A DNA stretch of 64,000 nucleotides from Mariniflexile litorale (GTDB lineage Bacteria; Bacteroidota; Bacteroidia; Flavobacteriales; Flavobacteriaceae), in the NCBI RefSeq assembly GCF_031128465.2, contig NZ_CP155618.1:2427501-2491500 (forward strand), written 5' to 3'. Within the stretch, counting starts at the first letter, position 1; the number at the start of each line of letters is the position of its first letter. This document shows positions 1 to 10,700 of this stretch, one piece after another. The translations under genes were made by a program, and so were the position numbers. The notes under the pieces were generated by a model. The model had not been told where the DNA came from. It searched no databases and was given only the letters and a program-made list of their open reading frames with translations.

Positions 1-867
1 GGTGCTTGGTCTCCTATAGGAGATGTTACAACGACGATGCTTTGGATTGGTAAAAAAGTGTCTACAGGTCATTTAATGGGCTATTTATTAATTCCATCAT
101 TTTTGTGTATGGCAGTGCCAACTTTGATAGCTTCTTTTCTTCCAGCATTTAAAGGAGATTTAGAGATTGAAGAAGTAGAAGAAAAAAAGAAATCAAAATT
201 TGGGAGTACTATGTTGTATTTAGGCTTAGGGGCCATTGTATTTGTGCCAATATTTAAAATGGTAACACACCTGCCTCCATATGTAGGTATGATGTTATCT
301 TTGGGTGTTGTGGCTGTTTTTGCAGAAATATATAGCTCTTCAAAATTTAGTATCAGCGATTTCAATGATGCGGCAGAGAGTGATGCCCATGCACACCACA
401 GTCCAGTACATAGTTCTTTATCAAAAATCGAATTACCTAGTATATTATTTTTCTTAGGTATTTTAATGGCAGTTGCTGCTTTAGAGTCTTTAGGTGTTTT
501 ATTTGAATTTGCCGATTCATTAAAAGAAGGTATGCCAATGCTTGGAACCGAGCTGCATCATTCAGGAGTGTCCGATTTAGTGATGTTGTTATTGGGAGTT
601 GGTTCAGCAGTTATTGATAATGTACCTTTAGTCGCAGCGAGTTTAGGGATGTTTTCAGAGCCCATGGATAATGAGCTTTGGCATTTCGTAGCATTTTCTG
701 CCGGAACAGGAGGTAGTATGTTAATTATAGGTTCTGCAGCAGGTGTAGTTGCTATGGGAATGGAGAAAATTGATTTTTTCTGGTACTTAAAGAAAATTTC
801 ATGGCTTGCAGCAATTGGATTTTTAGTAGGCTCGGCAGCATTCATGGTAACCAGAACATTGTTTTAA
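1..867 (+). CDS. nhaD: NhaD-type sodium:proton antiporter, C-terminal part (5' end outside window)
   Basis: The reading frame is open from base 1, so the gene starts before the window. The first residues read GAWSPIGDVTTTMLWIG, a stretch typical of the NhaD/ArsB ion-transporter superfamily. At least six hydrophobic segments follow, with a charged and His-rich cytoplasmic or periplasmic loop (HAHHSPVH) near the middle and a second conserved stretch, VGSAVIDNVPLVAASLG, in the last third. NhaD exchanges Na+ (or Li+) for H+ across the inner membrane, which suits a marine or alkaline lifestyle. An internal ATG at 37 is not the true start, because homology continues upstream of it. The family call is firm; the exact ion preference is inferred. 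Confidence 0.88.
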   Translation, partial: GAWSPIGDVTTTMLWIGKKVSTGHLMGYLLIPSFLCMAVPTLIASFLPAFKGDLEIEEVEEKKKSKFGSTMLYLGLGAIVFVPIFKMVTHLPPYVGMMLSLGVVAVFAEIYSSSKFSISDFNDAAESDAHAHHSPVHSSLSKIELPSILFFLGILMAVAALESLGVLFEFADSLKEGMPMLGTELHHSGVSDLVMLLLGVGSAVIDNVPLVAASLGMFSEPMDNELWHFVAFSAGTGGSMLIIGSAAGVVAMGMEKIDFFWYLKKISWLAAIGFLVGSAAFMVTRTLF

Positions 868-962
868 TACCCTTGTCATTTTTAAATAAAAAGAATCAAT
901 AGTATCTATTTTATACTTAAACAAAAAAAGAATCGTTATACACTTCAAGAAATATATTTTTT

Positions 963-1664
963 ATGCTGAATACATTATTACAAAATACACAAGAAGGAGC
1001 AGAGTTGCTTACGGATGAGGTACCTGTTCAAAAAACACTTTCAATTATAGAATTAATTAGTAGTGGTGGAGTTGCAGGACAATTTATCATTGCTTTACTT
1101 TTTTTAATGCTGGTAGGAGCCATTTATATTTATTTTGAACGCATGTTTGCTATAAAAGCAGCATCACAAATAGATGGAAATTTTATGAATCAAATTAAAG
1201 ATCATGTATCCCATGGGAAAATTGATTCCGCGCAAATACTTTGCGCTCAAGTAAATTCACCCGTGTCTAGATTAATTGGTAAGGGTATTTCAAGAATAGG
1301 AAAACCTTTAGCCGATATTAATACAGCTATAGAAAATGCAGGTAGACTAGAAGTTTATGGTTTAGAAAAAAACGTAAGTGTTTTAGCTACAATTTCTGGA
1401 GCCGCTCCAATGATTGGATTTTTAGGGACGGTTATTGGTATGATCTTATCCATATTTGAAATTGCAAATTCTGGTGGACAAATTGATATTAAGTTACTTG
1501 CAGATGGGTTGTATACAGCTATGACAACTACAGTAGCAGGTTTAATTGTTGGTATTGTAGCTTACATGGCTTTTAATCATTTAGTTGTGAAAACTGACAA
1601 AGTGGTATATCAAATGGAAGCTAATTCCTTAGAGTTTTTAGATCATTTAAATGAACCTACATAA
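963..1664 (+). CDS. exbB: MotA/TolQ/ExbB proton channel family protein
   Basis: This 233-residue protein has the ExbB/TolQ pattern: one membrane segment near residues 38-60, a cytoplasmic loop, and two more membrane segments near 135-160 and 185-208. The stretch ISGAAPMIGFLGTVIGMI is the family signature around the channel. It should form the inner-membrane proton channel that works with the ExbD-like protein encoded 3 bases downstream, energising a TonB- or TolA-like partner (third gene). The three genes read as one operon. Whether the complex serves TonB-dependent receptors or a Tol-like envelope role cannot be told from sequence alone. Confidence 0.9.
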   Translation: MLNTLLQNTQEGAELLTDEVPVQKTLSIIELISSGGVAGQFIIALLFLMLVGAIYIYFERMFAIKAASQIDGNFMNQIKDHVSHGKIDSAQILCAQVNSPVSRLIGKGISRIGKPLADINTAIENAGRLEVYGLEKNVSVLATISGAAPMIGFLGTVIGMILSIFEIANSGGQIDIKLLADGLYTAMTTTVAGLIVGIVAYMAFNHLVVKTDKVVYQMEANSLEFLDHLNEPT

Positions 1665-1667
1665 AAA

Positions 1668-2060
1668 ATGAATTTAAAAGGTAGAAATAAAGTAACGCCA
1701 GAATTTAGTATGGCCTCTATGACAGATATTGTTTTTCTGTTACTCATTTTTTTTATGTTAGCTTCAACCTTGGTAACTACCAATGCTATTGATATACTAT
1801 TGCCAAAAGCTAGTGGAAAAACCGAGAACAAGAAGTCTATAGCGGTTAGTATAAAAGCAGATTTAACTTATTATATAGACCAAAAGCGAGTAGGTGAAAG
1901 CGTTTTAGAAAACGAATTATTAGCAGCCTTATCTTCAGAAGAAAAGCCAACCATTGTTTTAAGAGCTGAAAAATCAGTACCTGTTGAAAATGTAGTTAAG
2001 GTCATGGATATTGCTAACCGAAACAAGTTTAAAGTTATACTAGCAGTACAGCCTAATTAA
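1668..2060 (+). CDS. exbD: ExbD/TolR family biopolymer transport protein
   Basis: A 130-residue protein with one N-terminal membrane anchor (about residues 18-38) and a periplasmic domain, as in ExbD/TolR. Asp20, in the stretch SMTDIVFLLLIFFML, matches the conserved membrane aspartate that takes part in proton flow in this family. It begins 3 bases after the exbB-like stop codon, so the two are almost certainly translated together. It should assemble with the ExbB-like channel and pass energy to the TonB-like protein downstream. Confidence 0.92.
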   Translation: MNLKGRNKVTPEFSMASMTDIVFLLLIFFMLASTLVTTNAIDILLPKASGKTENKKSIAVSIKADLTYYIDQKRVGESVLENELLAALSSEEKPTIVLRAEKSVPVENVVKVMDIANRNKFKVILAVQPN

Positions 2061-2122
2061 TTCACTATTGCGTAAAACGGCACGATTTTAGATTATTCTA
2101 ATCAAAGAAATCATTAATCCAA

Positions 2123-2968
2123 ATGAAGTATTTCAGAACCATTCATGAAAAGAATTCAGCAAAATTAACAGCATTAATTTCTGTTATAATATTGCTGCTA
2201 TTATTTGTGGTTGGGGCGCCTTATGTTGATCCACCAGAGGAATACGGGATTGCAGTAAATTTTGGAACAACCGATTTTGGTTCAGGAACCGTACAGCCAC
2301 TAAAGCCGATTAAATCTGAACCAGTAAATATTAATAAGCCAGTAGAGGTACAACCTACTAAGGCGGAGCCTACAAAAGCAGCTGAAGCAAAAGAAGAGGT
2401 TTTAACAGCCGATAATGCTGAGGAAATTGCCATAAAAAAGCAGAAAGAAGTTGAGGCGAAAGCCAAAGCAGCTGCAGACGCCAAGGCTAAAGCAGAAGCC
2501 GATAGAATCGCTAAAGAAAAGCGTGAGTTAGAAGAAAAAAAGAAAAAACTAGATGCCTTAATTGGGGGTGTTAGTAAATCGGAAGGAGCTGCAACTGGAG
2601 GTGAAGGTGATGATAATAAAGCAGGTGATAAAGGGCAGTTAGATGGTGATCCGTATGCGCCAAGTTATTTTGGTTCTGGCGGAGCAGGTAGTGGAGGCGT
2701 TGGTTACGGGCTGAATGGTAGAGGTAAGCCTCAGTTTAAAAAACCTGAAGGTTGCGATAATGAATATGGGTTGGTTGTAGTAAGTGTTGTAGTAAATAAG
2801 AATGGAAACGTAATTGAAGCTATTCCAGGAGCAAAGGGAACTACAAATATTACCGACTGTCTCAGACAGGTTGCTAAAATTTTTGCTATGTCAATTAAAT
2901 GGCCTGCAGACTTAAATGCACCAGATAGACAAAAAGGTTTTGTACAAATAAACTTCACATCAAATTAG
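2123..2968 (+). CDS. TonB/TolA-like energy transducer
   Basis: A 281-residue protein with a short cytoplasmic N-terminus, one membrane segment near residues 17-33, a Pro/Lys/Glu-rich then Ala/Lys-rich spacer (about 55-145, partly likely helical or coiled coil), a Gly-rich linker, and a C-terminal domain (about 205-281) with the TonB-like pattern VVVSVVVNKNGNVIEAIPGA. It follows exbB and exbD in the same orientation and should span the periplasm to couple the inner-membrane proton channel to outer-membrane proteins. The long Ala/Lys spacer recalls TolA more than TonB, so the partner is uncertain. Two cysteines lie in the C-terminal domain and could form a periplasmic disulfide. Confidence 0.85.
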   Translation: MKYFRTIHEKNSAKLTALISVIILLLLFVVGAPYVDPPEEYGIAVNFGTTDFGSGTVQPLKPIKSEPVNINKPVEVQPTKAEPTKAAEAKEEVLTADNAEEIAIKKQKEVEAKAKAAADAKAKAEADRIAKEKRELEEKKKKLDALIGGVSKSEGAATGGEGDDNKAGDKGQLDGDPYAPSYFGSGGAGSGGVGYGLNGRGKPQFKKPEGCDNEYGLVVVSVVVNKNGNVIEAIPGAKGTTNITDCLRQVAKIFAMSIKWPADLNAPDRQKGFVQINFTSN

Positions 2969-2978
2969 AGCAATAAAC

Positions 2979-4196
2979 ATGACGTATCAAGATACATTAA
3001 ATTGGATGTTTTTACAACTGCCAATGTATCAACGACAGGGCCAATCGGCATTCCGAAAAGATTTGTTAAATACCATAAAGTTAATAGAACATTTACAGCA
3101 TCCAGAAAATAATTTCAAAAGTATTCACGTAGCTGGTACTAATGGTAAGGGCTCTACAAGCCACATGCTAGCTTCTATTTTGCAGGAAGCTGGTTATAAA
3201 GTGGGTTTATATACGTCACCTCATTTAAAAGATTTCAGAGAGCGCATAAAAATTAATGGGAAGGTTGTTAGTAAGCAATTTGTTAGTAGCTTTATACAGC
3301 GAAATAAATCATTTTTTGAAGCAAGCTCACTGTCTTTTTTTGAAATGACCGTAGGTATGGCTTTTGAGTATTTCGCAAAAGAACATGTTGATATTGCTGT
3401 TATTGAAGTGGGGCTTGGTGGTCGATTAGATTCCACGAATATTATAACCCCAGAGGTGTCTGTTATTACAAATATTGGTTTGGATCACACACAGTTTCTT
3501 GGTGATACTTTGGAAGCCATTGCTTTTGAAAAAGGTGGTATCATAAAACCAAACATTCCAGTAATTATAGGTGAAACTCAAAAAGAAACAGCAGCTGTTT
3601 TTAAAGAATTAGCAAATAAAAATAAATCTAAGATTGTGTTTGCTGATAATGAAACTGAAGAGGTATTTACTTCCGATTTAACGGGATTGTACCAATCTAA
3701 AAATATCGTTACTGTTGTTCAAACAATAAAAGAGCTTCAGCAGAAAGAATTTAACATAACGCATCAAAACATAAAAGCTGGCTTATTAAGTGTTGTGAAG
3801 AATACTGGTTTAATGGGGCGTTGGCAAACATTACATACCCACCCAAAGGTAGTTTGTGATACTGGACATAATAAAGAAGGCCTAAGTTATGTAATGCAGC
3901 AATTATCAATTGAGGTATTTGATGCCTTACATATTGTTTTTGGAGTTGTAAATGACAAAGACCTGACCTCTTTAATAGATTTATTACCAAAAAATGCTAC
4001 TTATTATTTCTGTAAACCAGATATTCCTCGTGGATTGGATGCTAAGGAGCTAAAAAAGTTTCTCAACACTTATAACCTGAAAGGAGAGGCTTATGATTCT
4101 GTTAATGAAGCATATAAAACTGCTTTAAGCGCGGCTTCTCTAAACGATTTTATATTTATTGGAGGGAGTACGTTTGTGGTAGCAGAAATAATTTAA
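2979..4196 (+). CDS. folC: Bifunctional folylpolyglutamate synthase/dihydrofolate synthase
   Basis: A 405-residue Mur-ligase-type enzyme. The ATP-binding loop AGTNGKGST (residues 52-60) and the stretch VIEVGLGGRLDSTN are diagnostic of FolC. The enzyme adds L-glutamate to dihydropteroate and to reduced folates in the cytoplasm. Length matches the family (about 400-430). It starts 10 bases after the TonB-like gene and may be co-transcribed with it, although the functions are unrelated. The tRNA-Val gene follows with its own promoter. Confidence 0.95.
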   Translation: MTYQDTLNWMFLQLPMYQRQGQSAFRKDLLNTIKLIEHLQHPENNFKSIHVAGTNGKGSTSHMLASILQEAGYKVGLYTSPHLKDFRERIKINGKVVSKQFVSSFIQRNKSFFEASSLSFFEMTVGMAFEYFAKEHVDIAVIEVGLGGRLDSTNIITPEVSVITNIGLDHTQFLGDTLEAIAFEKGGIIKPNIPVIIGETQKETAAVFKELANKNKSKIVFADNETEEVFTSDLTGLYQSKNIVTVVQTIKELQQKEFNITHQNIKAGLLSVVKNTGLMGRWQTLHTHPKVVCDTGHNKEGLSYVMQQLSIEVFDALHIVFGVVNDKDLTSLIDLLPKNATYYFCKPDIPRGLDAKELKKFLNTYNLKGEAYDSVNEAYKTALSAASLNDFIFIGGSTFVVAEII

Positions 4197-4215
4197 ATTT
4201 TTATTAAAAAAGTTT

Positions 4216-4244
4216 TTGCAGATTGAAAATCTAGCTTATATTTG
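4216..4244 (+). promoter_or_regulatory. Promoter of the tRNA-Val gene
   Basis: TTG at 4216-4218, 18 bases, then TATATTTG at 4237-4244. This matches the Bacteroidota housekeeping promoter (TTG, 17-23 bases, TAnnTTTG). The tRNA begins 14 bases after the -7 box. Confidence 0.82.
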
Positions 4245-4258
4245 CACACCGATAACAA

Positions 4259-4333
4259 GGGCAATTAGCTCAGTTGGTTCAGAGCATCTCGTTTACACCG
4301 AGAGGGTCGGGGGTTCGAATCCCTCATTGCCCA
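4259..4333 (+). tRNA. tRNA-Val, anticodon TAC
   Basis: The segment folds as a complete cloverleaf. The acceptor stem GGGCAAT pairs with ATTGCCC; the D arm is GCTC/GAGC; the anticodon stem TCTCG/CGAGA encloses the loop TTTACAC with anticodon TAC; and the T arm is GGGGG-TTCGAAT-CCCTC. The discriminator base is A. The 3' CCA is not fully encoded beyond the acceptor stem. The gene has its own promoter just upstream and a strong terminator just downstream, so it is an independent unit. Confidence 0.97.
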
Positions 4334-4336
4334 CAA

Positions 4337-4369
4337 AAAAAATCCTAAAGTTTTTCTTTAGGATTTTTT
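4337..4369. terminator. Intrinsic terminator after tRNA-Val, probably bidirectional
   Basis: Inverted repeat AATCCTAAAG / CTTTAGGATT with a 5-base loop, flanked by a run of A on the left and T on the right. It ends the tRNA transcript on the plus strand and can also end the convergent murF transcript on the minus strand. Confidence 0.88.
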
Positions 4370-4403
4370 GTTTTATATAATATTTATCTTAATAAAAAAT
4401 AAT

Positions 4404-5684
4404 TTAGAGCAACTCCAAAATACGTTCCAAAGCCATGCCTCTGGAACCTTTAATTAAAAGTGTTGCCTTGTCAATTTGAGACATATCAAAATTGTTTTTA
4501 AAAACATCGAAAGTTTTAAAGTAGATTATTTTTTTTGGTTTAGTGGGGGTATTATTGAAATTTTCACCTATTAATATGATCTTGCTGAGATTTAATGTTT
4601 CTAATAATTTAACAATGTTTTGATGTTCCAATTCAGCATCTTGTCCTAATTCAAACATGTCGCCTAAAATTGCTATTTTGTTGGTGTCATTTAATTTTTC
4701 AAAATTTAATAAAGCAGCTTGCATGCTGGTGGGATTTGCATTGTAAGCATCTAGAATGATTTTATTTGTTCCTTTTTTTATGACTTGCGAACGATTATTT
4801 GTTGGGGTATAATTTTCTATACCAGTTTTTATGGATTCAATATCAACTTTAAAATAAGTAGCTATCGTTATTGCTGCAGCTATATTGTTGAAATTGTATT
4901 CGCCCATTAAATGGCTGTTAATAGTTAATTCATTATAGCTTATACTTACATTTGGCTGCGCTTCAATAAAATTAATTTGAACATCAAAATCAGTATTATT
5001 TCCAAAGGTAAATGTATTTACATCTTTGGTTTTTTCTAATTGAATAGGATCGTTTCCATTTATAAAAATGGTTTTATTATTTTCAATTAAAAAATTGTAG
5101 AGTTCGGTTTTAGCTTTAATAACACCTTCAATACTTCCAAACCCTTCTAAATGTGCCTTTCCAAAATTGGTTATATATCCATAGTCTGGTTTTGCTATGT
5201 TGCATAAAAATTCGATTTCTGTTAAATGATTTGCTCCCATTTCAATAATACCTATTTCAGTATTTTTATTCATTGAAAGCAGGGTTAACGGTACGCCTAT
5301 ATGATTATTTAAATTACCAATGGTTGCGGTTGTTTTATATTTTTGTGAAAGGGTAGCATTAATAAGTTCTTTTGTTGTTGTTTTCCCATTACTTCCTGTA
5401 AGAGCTATAATAGGGACATTTAAAAATGTTCTATGAAATGCGGCTAATGCTTGAAGTGTTTCAAGTACATTACTCACTAAAATTGTTTTAGCTGATGTTT
5501 TAAATTCAGTTTCATCAATAATAGCATATTTCGCACCATTCAGTATGGCTTGTGCTGCATATGTATTGCCATTAAAATTATCGCCTTTAAGGGCGAAAAA
5601 CATATCGTTAGGTTTAATCTTTCGGGTATCAGTACATGCGCTATGGCATTCTAAGAAAAGATGATGTAGTTGTTCTATTTTCAA
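4404..5684 (-). CDS. murF: UDP-N-acetylmuramoyl-tripeptide--D-alanyl-D-alanine ligase
   Basis: A 426-residue Mur ligase. The P-loop IALTGSNGKTTTKE (about residues 93-106) and stretches EMGANHLTEIEFL and LDAYNANPTSM are typical of MurF. It adds D-Ala-D-Ala to the UDP-MurNAc-tripeptide, the last cytoplasmic step of murein precursor synthesis. The first codon is TTG: no in-frame ATG exists between an upstream stop and the conserved N-terminus. It is not next to other mur/dcw genes here. Strong hairpins lie at both ends (downstream 4337-4369, upstream 5723-5754), so it is a single-gene unit. Confidence 0.95.
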   Translation of the reverse strand: MKIEQLHHLFLECHSACTDTRKIKPNDMFFALKGDNFNGNTYAAQAILNGAKYAIIDETEFKTSAKTILVSNVLETLQALAAFHRTFLNVPIIALTGSNGKTTTKELINATLSQKYKTTATIGNLNNHIGVPLTLLSMNKNTEIGIIEMGANHLTEIEFLCNIAKPDYGYITNFGKAHLEGFGSIEGVIKAKTELYNFLIENNKTIFINGNDPIQLEKTKDVNTFTFGNNTDFDVQINFIEAQPNVSISYNELTINSHLMGEYNFNNIAAAITIATYFKVDIESIKTGIENYTPTNNRSQVIKKGTNKIILDAYNANPTSMQAALLNFEKLNDTNKIAILGDMFELGQDAELEHQNIVKLLETLNLSKIILIGENFNNTPTKPKKIIYFKTFDVFKNNFDMSQIDKATLLIKGSRGMALERILELL

Positions 5685-5722
5685 AGGTTGAAATGGTATA
5701 AGGTTTCAGAATTAAATGTATT

Positions 5723-5754
5723 AAAAAAGTCCTAACATTTGCTAGGACTTTTTT
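5723..5754 (-). terminator. Intrinsic terminator downstream of gldJ
   Basis: A perfect stem AAAAAAGTCCTA / TAGGACTTTTTT around an 8-base loop, lying just past the gldJ stop on the minus strand. It separates gldJ from murF, which is read in the same direction. Confidence 0.88.
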
Positions 5755-5773
5755 AATTATTTACAAGAAGTTA

Positions 5774-7471
5774 TTAATTCTTGGTTTTATTTTTTTCTTT
5801 AGATTTTGAACCTACTCTAGACATAGCGCATCTAAATCCAATATAATCGGTAGCCATATCTTGAGGGAAATAACGTCTTTGAGCTGGGTCTAACCAATAC
5901 TCTCTGTCTTTCCAAGAACCACCTTTGTAAACTCGAACTTCATCATTTATTAAAGAAGATCTCGTGTTAGATTTATCATATTGTCTCACTATCTTTCCTG
6001 AAGAGTCTCTAGTAATGATATTTTTAGGAGAGTTGTACATTTTACTTGTTTGAGAACCCTTAAGATTTCCATTCTCGTCGCCTTCATCATTAAAACTTTC
6101 ATAATTACGAGAAGATCGTTTGTCGCCATCTCTAAAGTTTATTTCATTACTCTTATCAAAGTTGGTGCGTAAATAAGTTTCGTTTTCATCAATAGGTACT
6201 TGTAATATTTCACCTGGTAAGTCTCTAGCTACTATTTTACCGTTTGAAAGGGTGTCGTAAACAATATCATCAACAGTTACTACTTTTACAGTACCATCCT
6301 CATTAATAGCATTTTTAGTATAAACGTTACCACGATAGTAGTTAAAATCGTTAAACTCATCATCAATAATTGGTCTGTAAACATCGGCCACCCACTCGGC
6401 AACATTACCTGCCATATCATATAAACCAAAATCATTAGGTTCGTAAGATTTAACGGCATTCGTAATATCGGCACCATCGTCGGACCATCCAGCAATGCCA
6501 CCGTAATCACCTTTTCCTTGTTTAAAGTTTGCTAATTGGTCGCCTCTAAATTTACGAGAACCATTACGTGTATATTGACCATCCCATGGATATTTTTTAC
6601 GACCACGGTATAGATTGTAGCTTCTTATTTCACTTAATCCTAAAGCGGCATATTCCCATTCTGTTTCGGTTGGGAGTCTATACTTAGGTGTAATTAAGCC
6701 TGTTTCTCTAGTAGCATAGATATTGGTTTCGTTGCCATCCGCATCCGTTCTAGCAAATCTTTTGTTACCTCGTTCAGGGTTAATAACTTCTTCGTTTCCA
6801 CCATATGTTAGTGTAGGCGCATTAATGTAAGTGTCTGTGCTGAAAGTAGATTCAGGATTTACATCAACTATTTTAGCATCACGTTTTAAGTAACCTGCTT
6901 GCTCTAAATTATATTCGTTAACACGATCTGATCTCCAATTTGCAAATTCAACAGCTTGTATCCAACTTACACCAACAACTGGGTATTCACCATAACCTGG
7001 GTGACGTAAATAGTTTTCTGTCATAACTTCATTAAAACCTAATCGGTTTCTCCAAACAAGTGTGTCTGGTAAAGCACCGTGATAAATGGCTCTAAAATTC
7101 TCGTCTGATGGAGGATAAACACGTTTAATCCAATCCAAGTACTCCATGTACATAGCATTGGTAACCTCTGTTTCATCCATATAAAACGATTGAACGTGTT
7201 GTTGGTTAGGAGTATTATTCCAATCGTGCATCACATCATCTTGAACACGGCCTTTTGTAAAAGTTCCACCTTCAACAAATACTAATCCTGGAGAGGTTTC
7301 TTGTTCTTTAAAGTCGGTATTGTACTGAAAACCGCCTTCTTTAGAGTTAATTTGCCATCCGGTAGCTCTAGAACTATTCTTTGAACTCGAAGATTTTTTA
7401 CATCCAGTTGTAGCCATTGTTAACGCTAAAACCAATAAAACCTTGAATGCTACTACTTTTTTCATATCCAT
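5774..7471 (-). CDS. gldJ: Gliding motility lipoprotein GldJ
   Basis: A 565-residue protein with a lipoprotein signal (hydrophobic stretch then TTG|C at Cys24) and a formylglycine-generating-enzyme/sulfatase-modifying-factor fold: VEGGTFTKGR, MDETEVTNAMYMEYL, LPTETEWEYAALGL, NDFGLYDMAGNVAEWVADVY and the final WLDPAQRRYFPQDM...GFRCAM. In Flavobacterium johnsoniae GldJ is an outer-membrane-associated lipoprotein needed for gliding and for stability of the T9SS ring protein GldK. It is not expected to have FGE activity. It is divergent from porU, the same order as in F. johnsoniae, with a 264-base AT-rich gap between them in which I see only a lone -7-like box (TATTTTTG at 7664-7671) facing porU. 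A second ATG (Met3) is an alternative start. Confidence 0.95.
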   Translation of the reverse strand: MDMKKVVAFKVLLVLALTMATTGCKKSSSSKNSSRATGWQINSKEGGFQYNTDFKEQETSPGLVFVEGGTFTKGRVQDDVMHDWNNTPNQQHVQSFYMDETEVTNAMYMEYLDWIKRVYPPSDENFRAIYHGALPDTLVWRNRLGFNEVMTENYLRHPGYGEYPVVGVSWIQAVEFANWRSDRVNEYNLEQAGYLKRDAKIVDVNPESTFSTDTYINAPTLTYGGNEEVINPERGNKRFARTDADGNETNIYATRETGLITPKYRLPTETEWEYAALGLSEIRSYNLYRGRKKYPWDGQYTRNGSRKFRGDQLANFKQGKGDYGGIAGWSDDGADITNAVKSYEPNDFGLYDMAGNVAEWVADVYRPIIDDEFNDFNYYRGNVYTKNAINEDGTVKVVTVDDIVYDTLSNGKIVARDLPGEILQVPIDENETYLRTNFDKSNEINFRDGDKRSSRNYESFNDEGDENGNLKGSQTSKMYNSPKNIITRDSSGKIVRQYDKSNTRSSLINDEVRVYKGGSWKDREYWLDPAQRRYFPQDMATDYIGFRCAMSRVGSKSKEKNKTKN

Positions 7472-7735
7472 ACGTTTAAGTAAGCTAATAATATTTTTGG
7501 TGGTGCAATATAAGAATTAAACCGAATACCGCAAGCTATTTTTTGTAATTTGTCTAAAAAAAAGTGCATTTCACCCTATTTTTTAATCATTACAACGATG
7601 TTTTAGCCCTTTTTCACCGTTCATTTGAGTTATATTAACGTATGATTTACTCATTTATTATTGTATTTTTGTCTCAGTTTTTAATTTTGTTATTTTTTTT
7701 AATAATAACACGGCATTCATAATGTTATTTTAGCA

Positions 7736-10700
7736 ATGAAAGAGAAAATTTTACTTTTATTATGTATGAGTTGTTATGTTGTGTTTGCGCAACAACAAAA
7801 GTTCTCTATTAATTGGGAGTCTTCTCAAAAGATTTCTGGGGGCACTTATACATTGGAGGTTCCGTCGTTTAATAAAGAAAACTTTAGTTTTGGTTTTGAT
7901 GAAGGATTGCAGTTTGTTGCACAATGGTCTGTTTCAAATAGTGTAAACGAATCTTCAATAGCTGTGAGTCATATTTCTTATGCACCTATTTCTAAAAGCG
8001 AGTTAAAGGATTTAGATGTTAATACTATTCCAACGCAATTAATATTTACTTTAAAAAATGCTGTAGCAAGAGATAAGCAGTTTGCTGTTTTTCAATTGTC
8101 GCCTATTATAAAAGGAGCAAATGGGACTTATAGAAAAGTTACTTCTTTTCAAATTGATTATGCATCAGGCGGTGGTGGTAATAGAATTTCTTCATTAAAT
8201 AAAATAAGTAAAATACATGCTATTTCAAATTCAGTATTAAGCAGAGGAGAATGGTATCGGTTTTATATAGATACCACGGGTGTTTTTAAATTATCCAAAA
8301 ATTTTTTACAGCGGTTGGGTGTAAAAGTAAATGATGTAGATCCAAGAACCATTAAGTTGTATGGTAATGGTGGACGCATGATTCCAAATTCAAATGCTGT
8401 TCCGTATCCGTTTGATGTTGAGGAAAATGCTATAAAAGTTGTAGGTGAAACAGATGGTGTTTTTAACAATGAAGATTATATTTTGTTTTATGCCCAAGGA
8501 CCAAAAGGATATAATTTAGAAAGTAACACCAATATAAATTGTTTTACCGATAAAACATACTATTATATTAATATAAGTTCGGGTTCCGGAAAACGCATTC
8601 AACCATTTGTACAACCAAGTGGTCCAATCAATTTAGTAATTAATACGTTTGAAGAATATAAATTTCATGAAATAGATCAATATAATATAGCCTTTTTGGG
8701 TAGACGCTGGTTTGGTAACCGATTTGATGTTGATACTAATAAAACGTTTAATTTTGATTTTCCAGATTTGATAACGACAATTCCTGTGAGGTTGAAGGTT
8801 TATGTTGCAGCGGCTTCATCAACCCAAACTTCTATGAAATTGGCAGTAAATGGCGCTCCTATATCTACGTTGTCTATAGCAGGTGCGTCCAATCCAAGTT
8901 TAGCAAATGAGGCTGTTTATAATGGTACAGTTAATGTAAATGCTTCTAAAATATCGGTAGGTTTAAATTACGATAAACAAGGAAATCCAAGCGCTTTAGG
9001 GTATTTAGATTATATTTCTATTGAAGCTACTCGGGCCTTAAATTTTAATAAGAAACAATTTCAATTTAAGAATAGCGTGGTCTCTTCAGTATCTGGTATT
9101 GGTCAATATACTATTACGAATGCGTCGCAAGTTTCAGAAGTTTGGGATGTGACCGATATTTATAATGTATCTAATTTATTAAATACAGATTCGGCTCCAA
9201 CCCTAAATTTTACAGCAACAATGGGTGTATTAAAAACTTATGTAGCCATAACATCTCAAGATTATTTCGAGCCGAAATTTGATTCTAAAACAACGCTAAG
9301 TAATCAAAATATAAAAGGAACTGTATTTTTAAATAATCAACGAGAATTTCAAGATGTCGATTATATTATTGTGGCACCCGATAATATGCTTATTCAAGCA
9401 GAACGATTAGCTCAAATAAATAGAAATCAATATAGCTTAAATGTAAAAGTTTTTGGTTTAAATGAAATTTATAACGAATTCAGTACAGGGAATCAAGATA
9501 TAGGAGCTATTCGAAATTTAGTAAAATATGTTTACGATAATGCGAGTTCTCCAGAGAAAAAAATAAAGTATTTATGTTTATTTGGCGATGGTTCTTTCGA
9601 TTATAAAAATAGAGTGCCTAATAATACTAACATTGTGCCTTCATGGCATTCATACAGTAGTTTTAATTTAACAGGTTCGTTTGTTTCGGATGATTTCTAT
9701 GGTATGATGGATGCTAATGAAGGCACAATGGCAACAAGCGATAAGTTAGATATCGCTGTTGGAAGAGTTTTAGCTGATACACCACAACGTGCAAAAGAAT
9801 TGGTTGATAAAGTCGAACAATATTACTCAAAAGAATCTTTAGGTAGCTGGCGAAATAATTTTATTACCGTTTCAGATGATGTCGATAAAGATTGGGAAGG
9901 TATATTGCAAAAAACCACCGATAGTATTGGTGATTTAGTTACACAGAAAAAACCATTTATAAATGTGGTGAAAATTCATAGTGATGCTTATAAGCAAGAA
10001 ACTTCAGCAGGAGGTAATAGGTATCCGCAAGTAAATACCGAGTTGGCAAATGCGATTGATAATGGTGCTTTGGTAATTAATTATTTTGGACATGGAGGTG
10101 AAGATGGCTTAGCTCAAGAGCGTATTCTGTTAAAAACCAATATTGAAGATTTTCGTAATTATTATAAATTTAATTGTTTTGTAACAGTGACTTGCGAATT
10201 CACTAAATTTGATAACCCTTATAGGGAAACAGCAGGCGAACATACTTATTGGAACAAACAAGCGGGTGCTATTGGTTTAATAACTACAACCAGACAGATA
10301 TTTGTGAATTTTGCTATTACGTTTAATAATTTATTAGGACAATATTTGTTTTCATATAGTGATGATGATGGGTATGAAGATTATGAGTATCCATCTATGG
10401 CAGAAGCTTTAAGGTTAACAAAAAATAATCCTTCTATTACAGGTCAAAGTCAAAATCGATTAATTTTTTATATCGGAGATCCTGCTATGAAGTTGGCATT
10501 TCCAAAACCTAATATTCAACTTACGAAAATTAATAATGTGCCTATTGGACAAGCTACAGATACTTTAAAAGCTTTAAGTTACGTAAAACTTGCGGGTGAG
10601 GTAACAGGTACTTCTGGAAATTTGCTTACAAATTATAATGGCACACTTTCAGTAACCATTTATGATAAAGACATTGATAGACAAACATTAGCTAACGATG

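Noticed and set aside
7472-7735. A full promoter for porU in the gldJ-porU gap
   Set aside because: Only a -7-like box (7664-7671) is visible; no TTG stands at the right distance, so it is not listed as a promoter.
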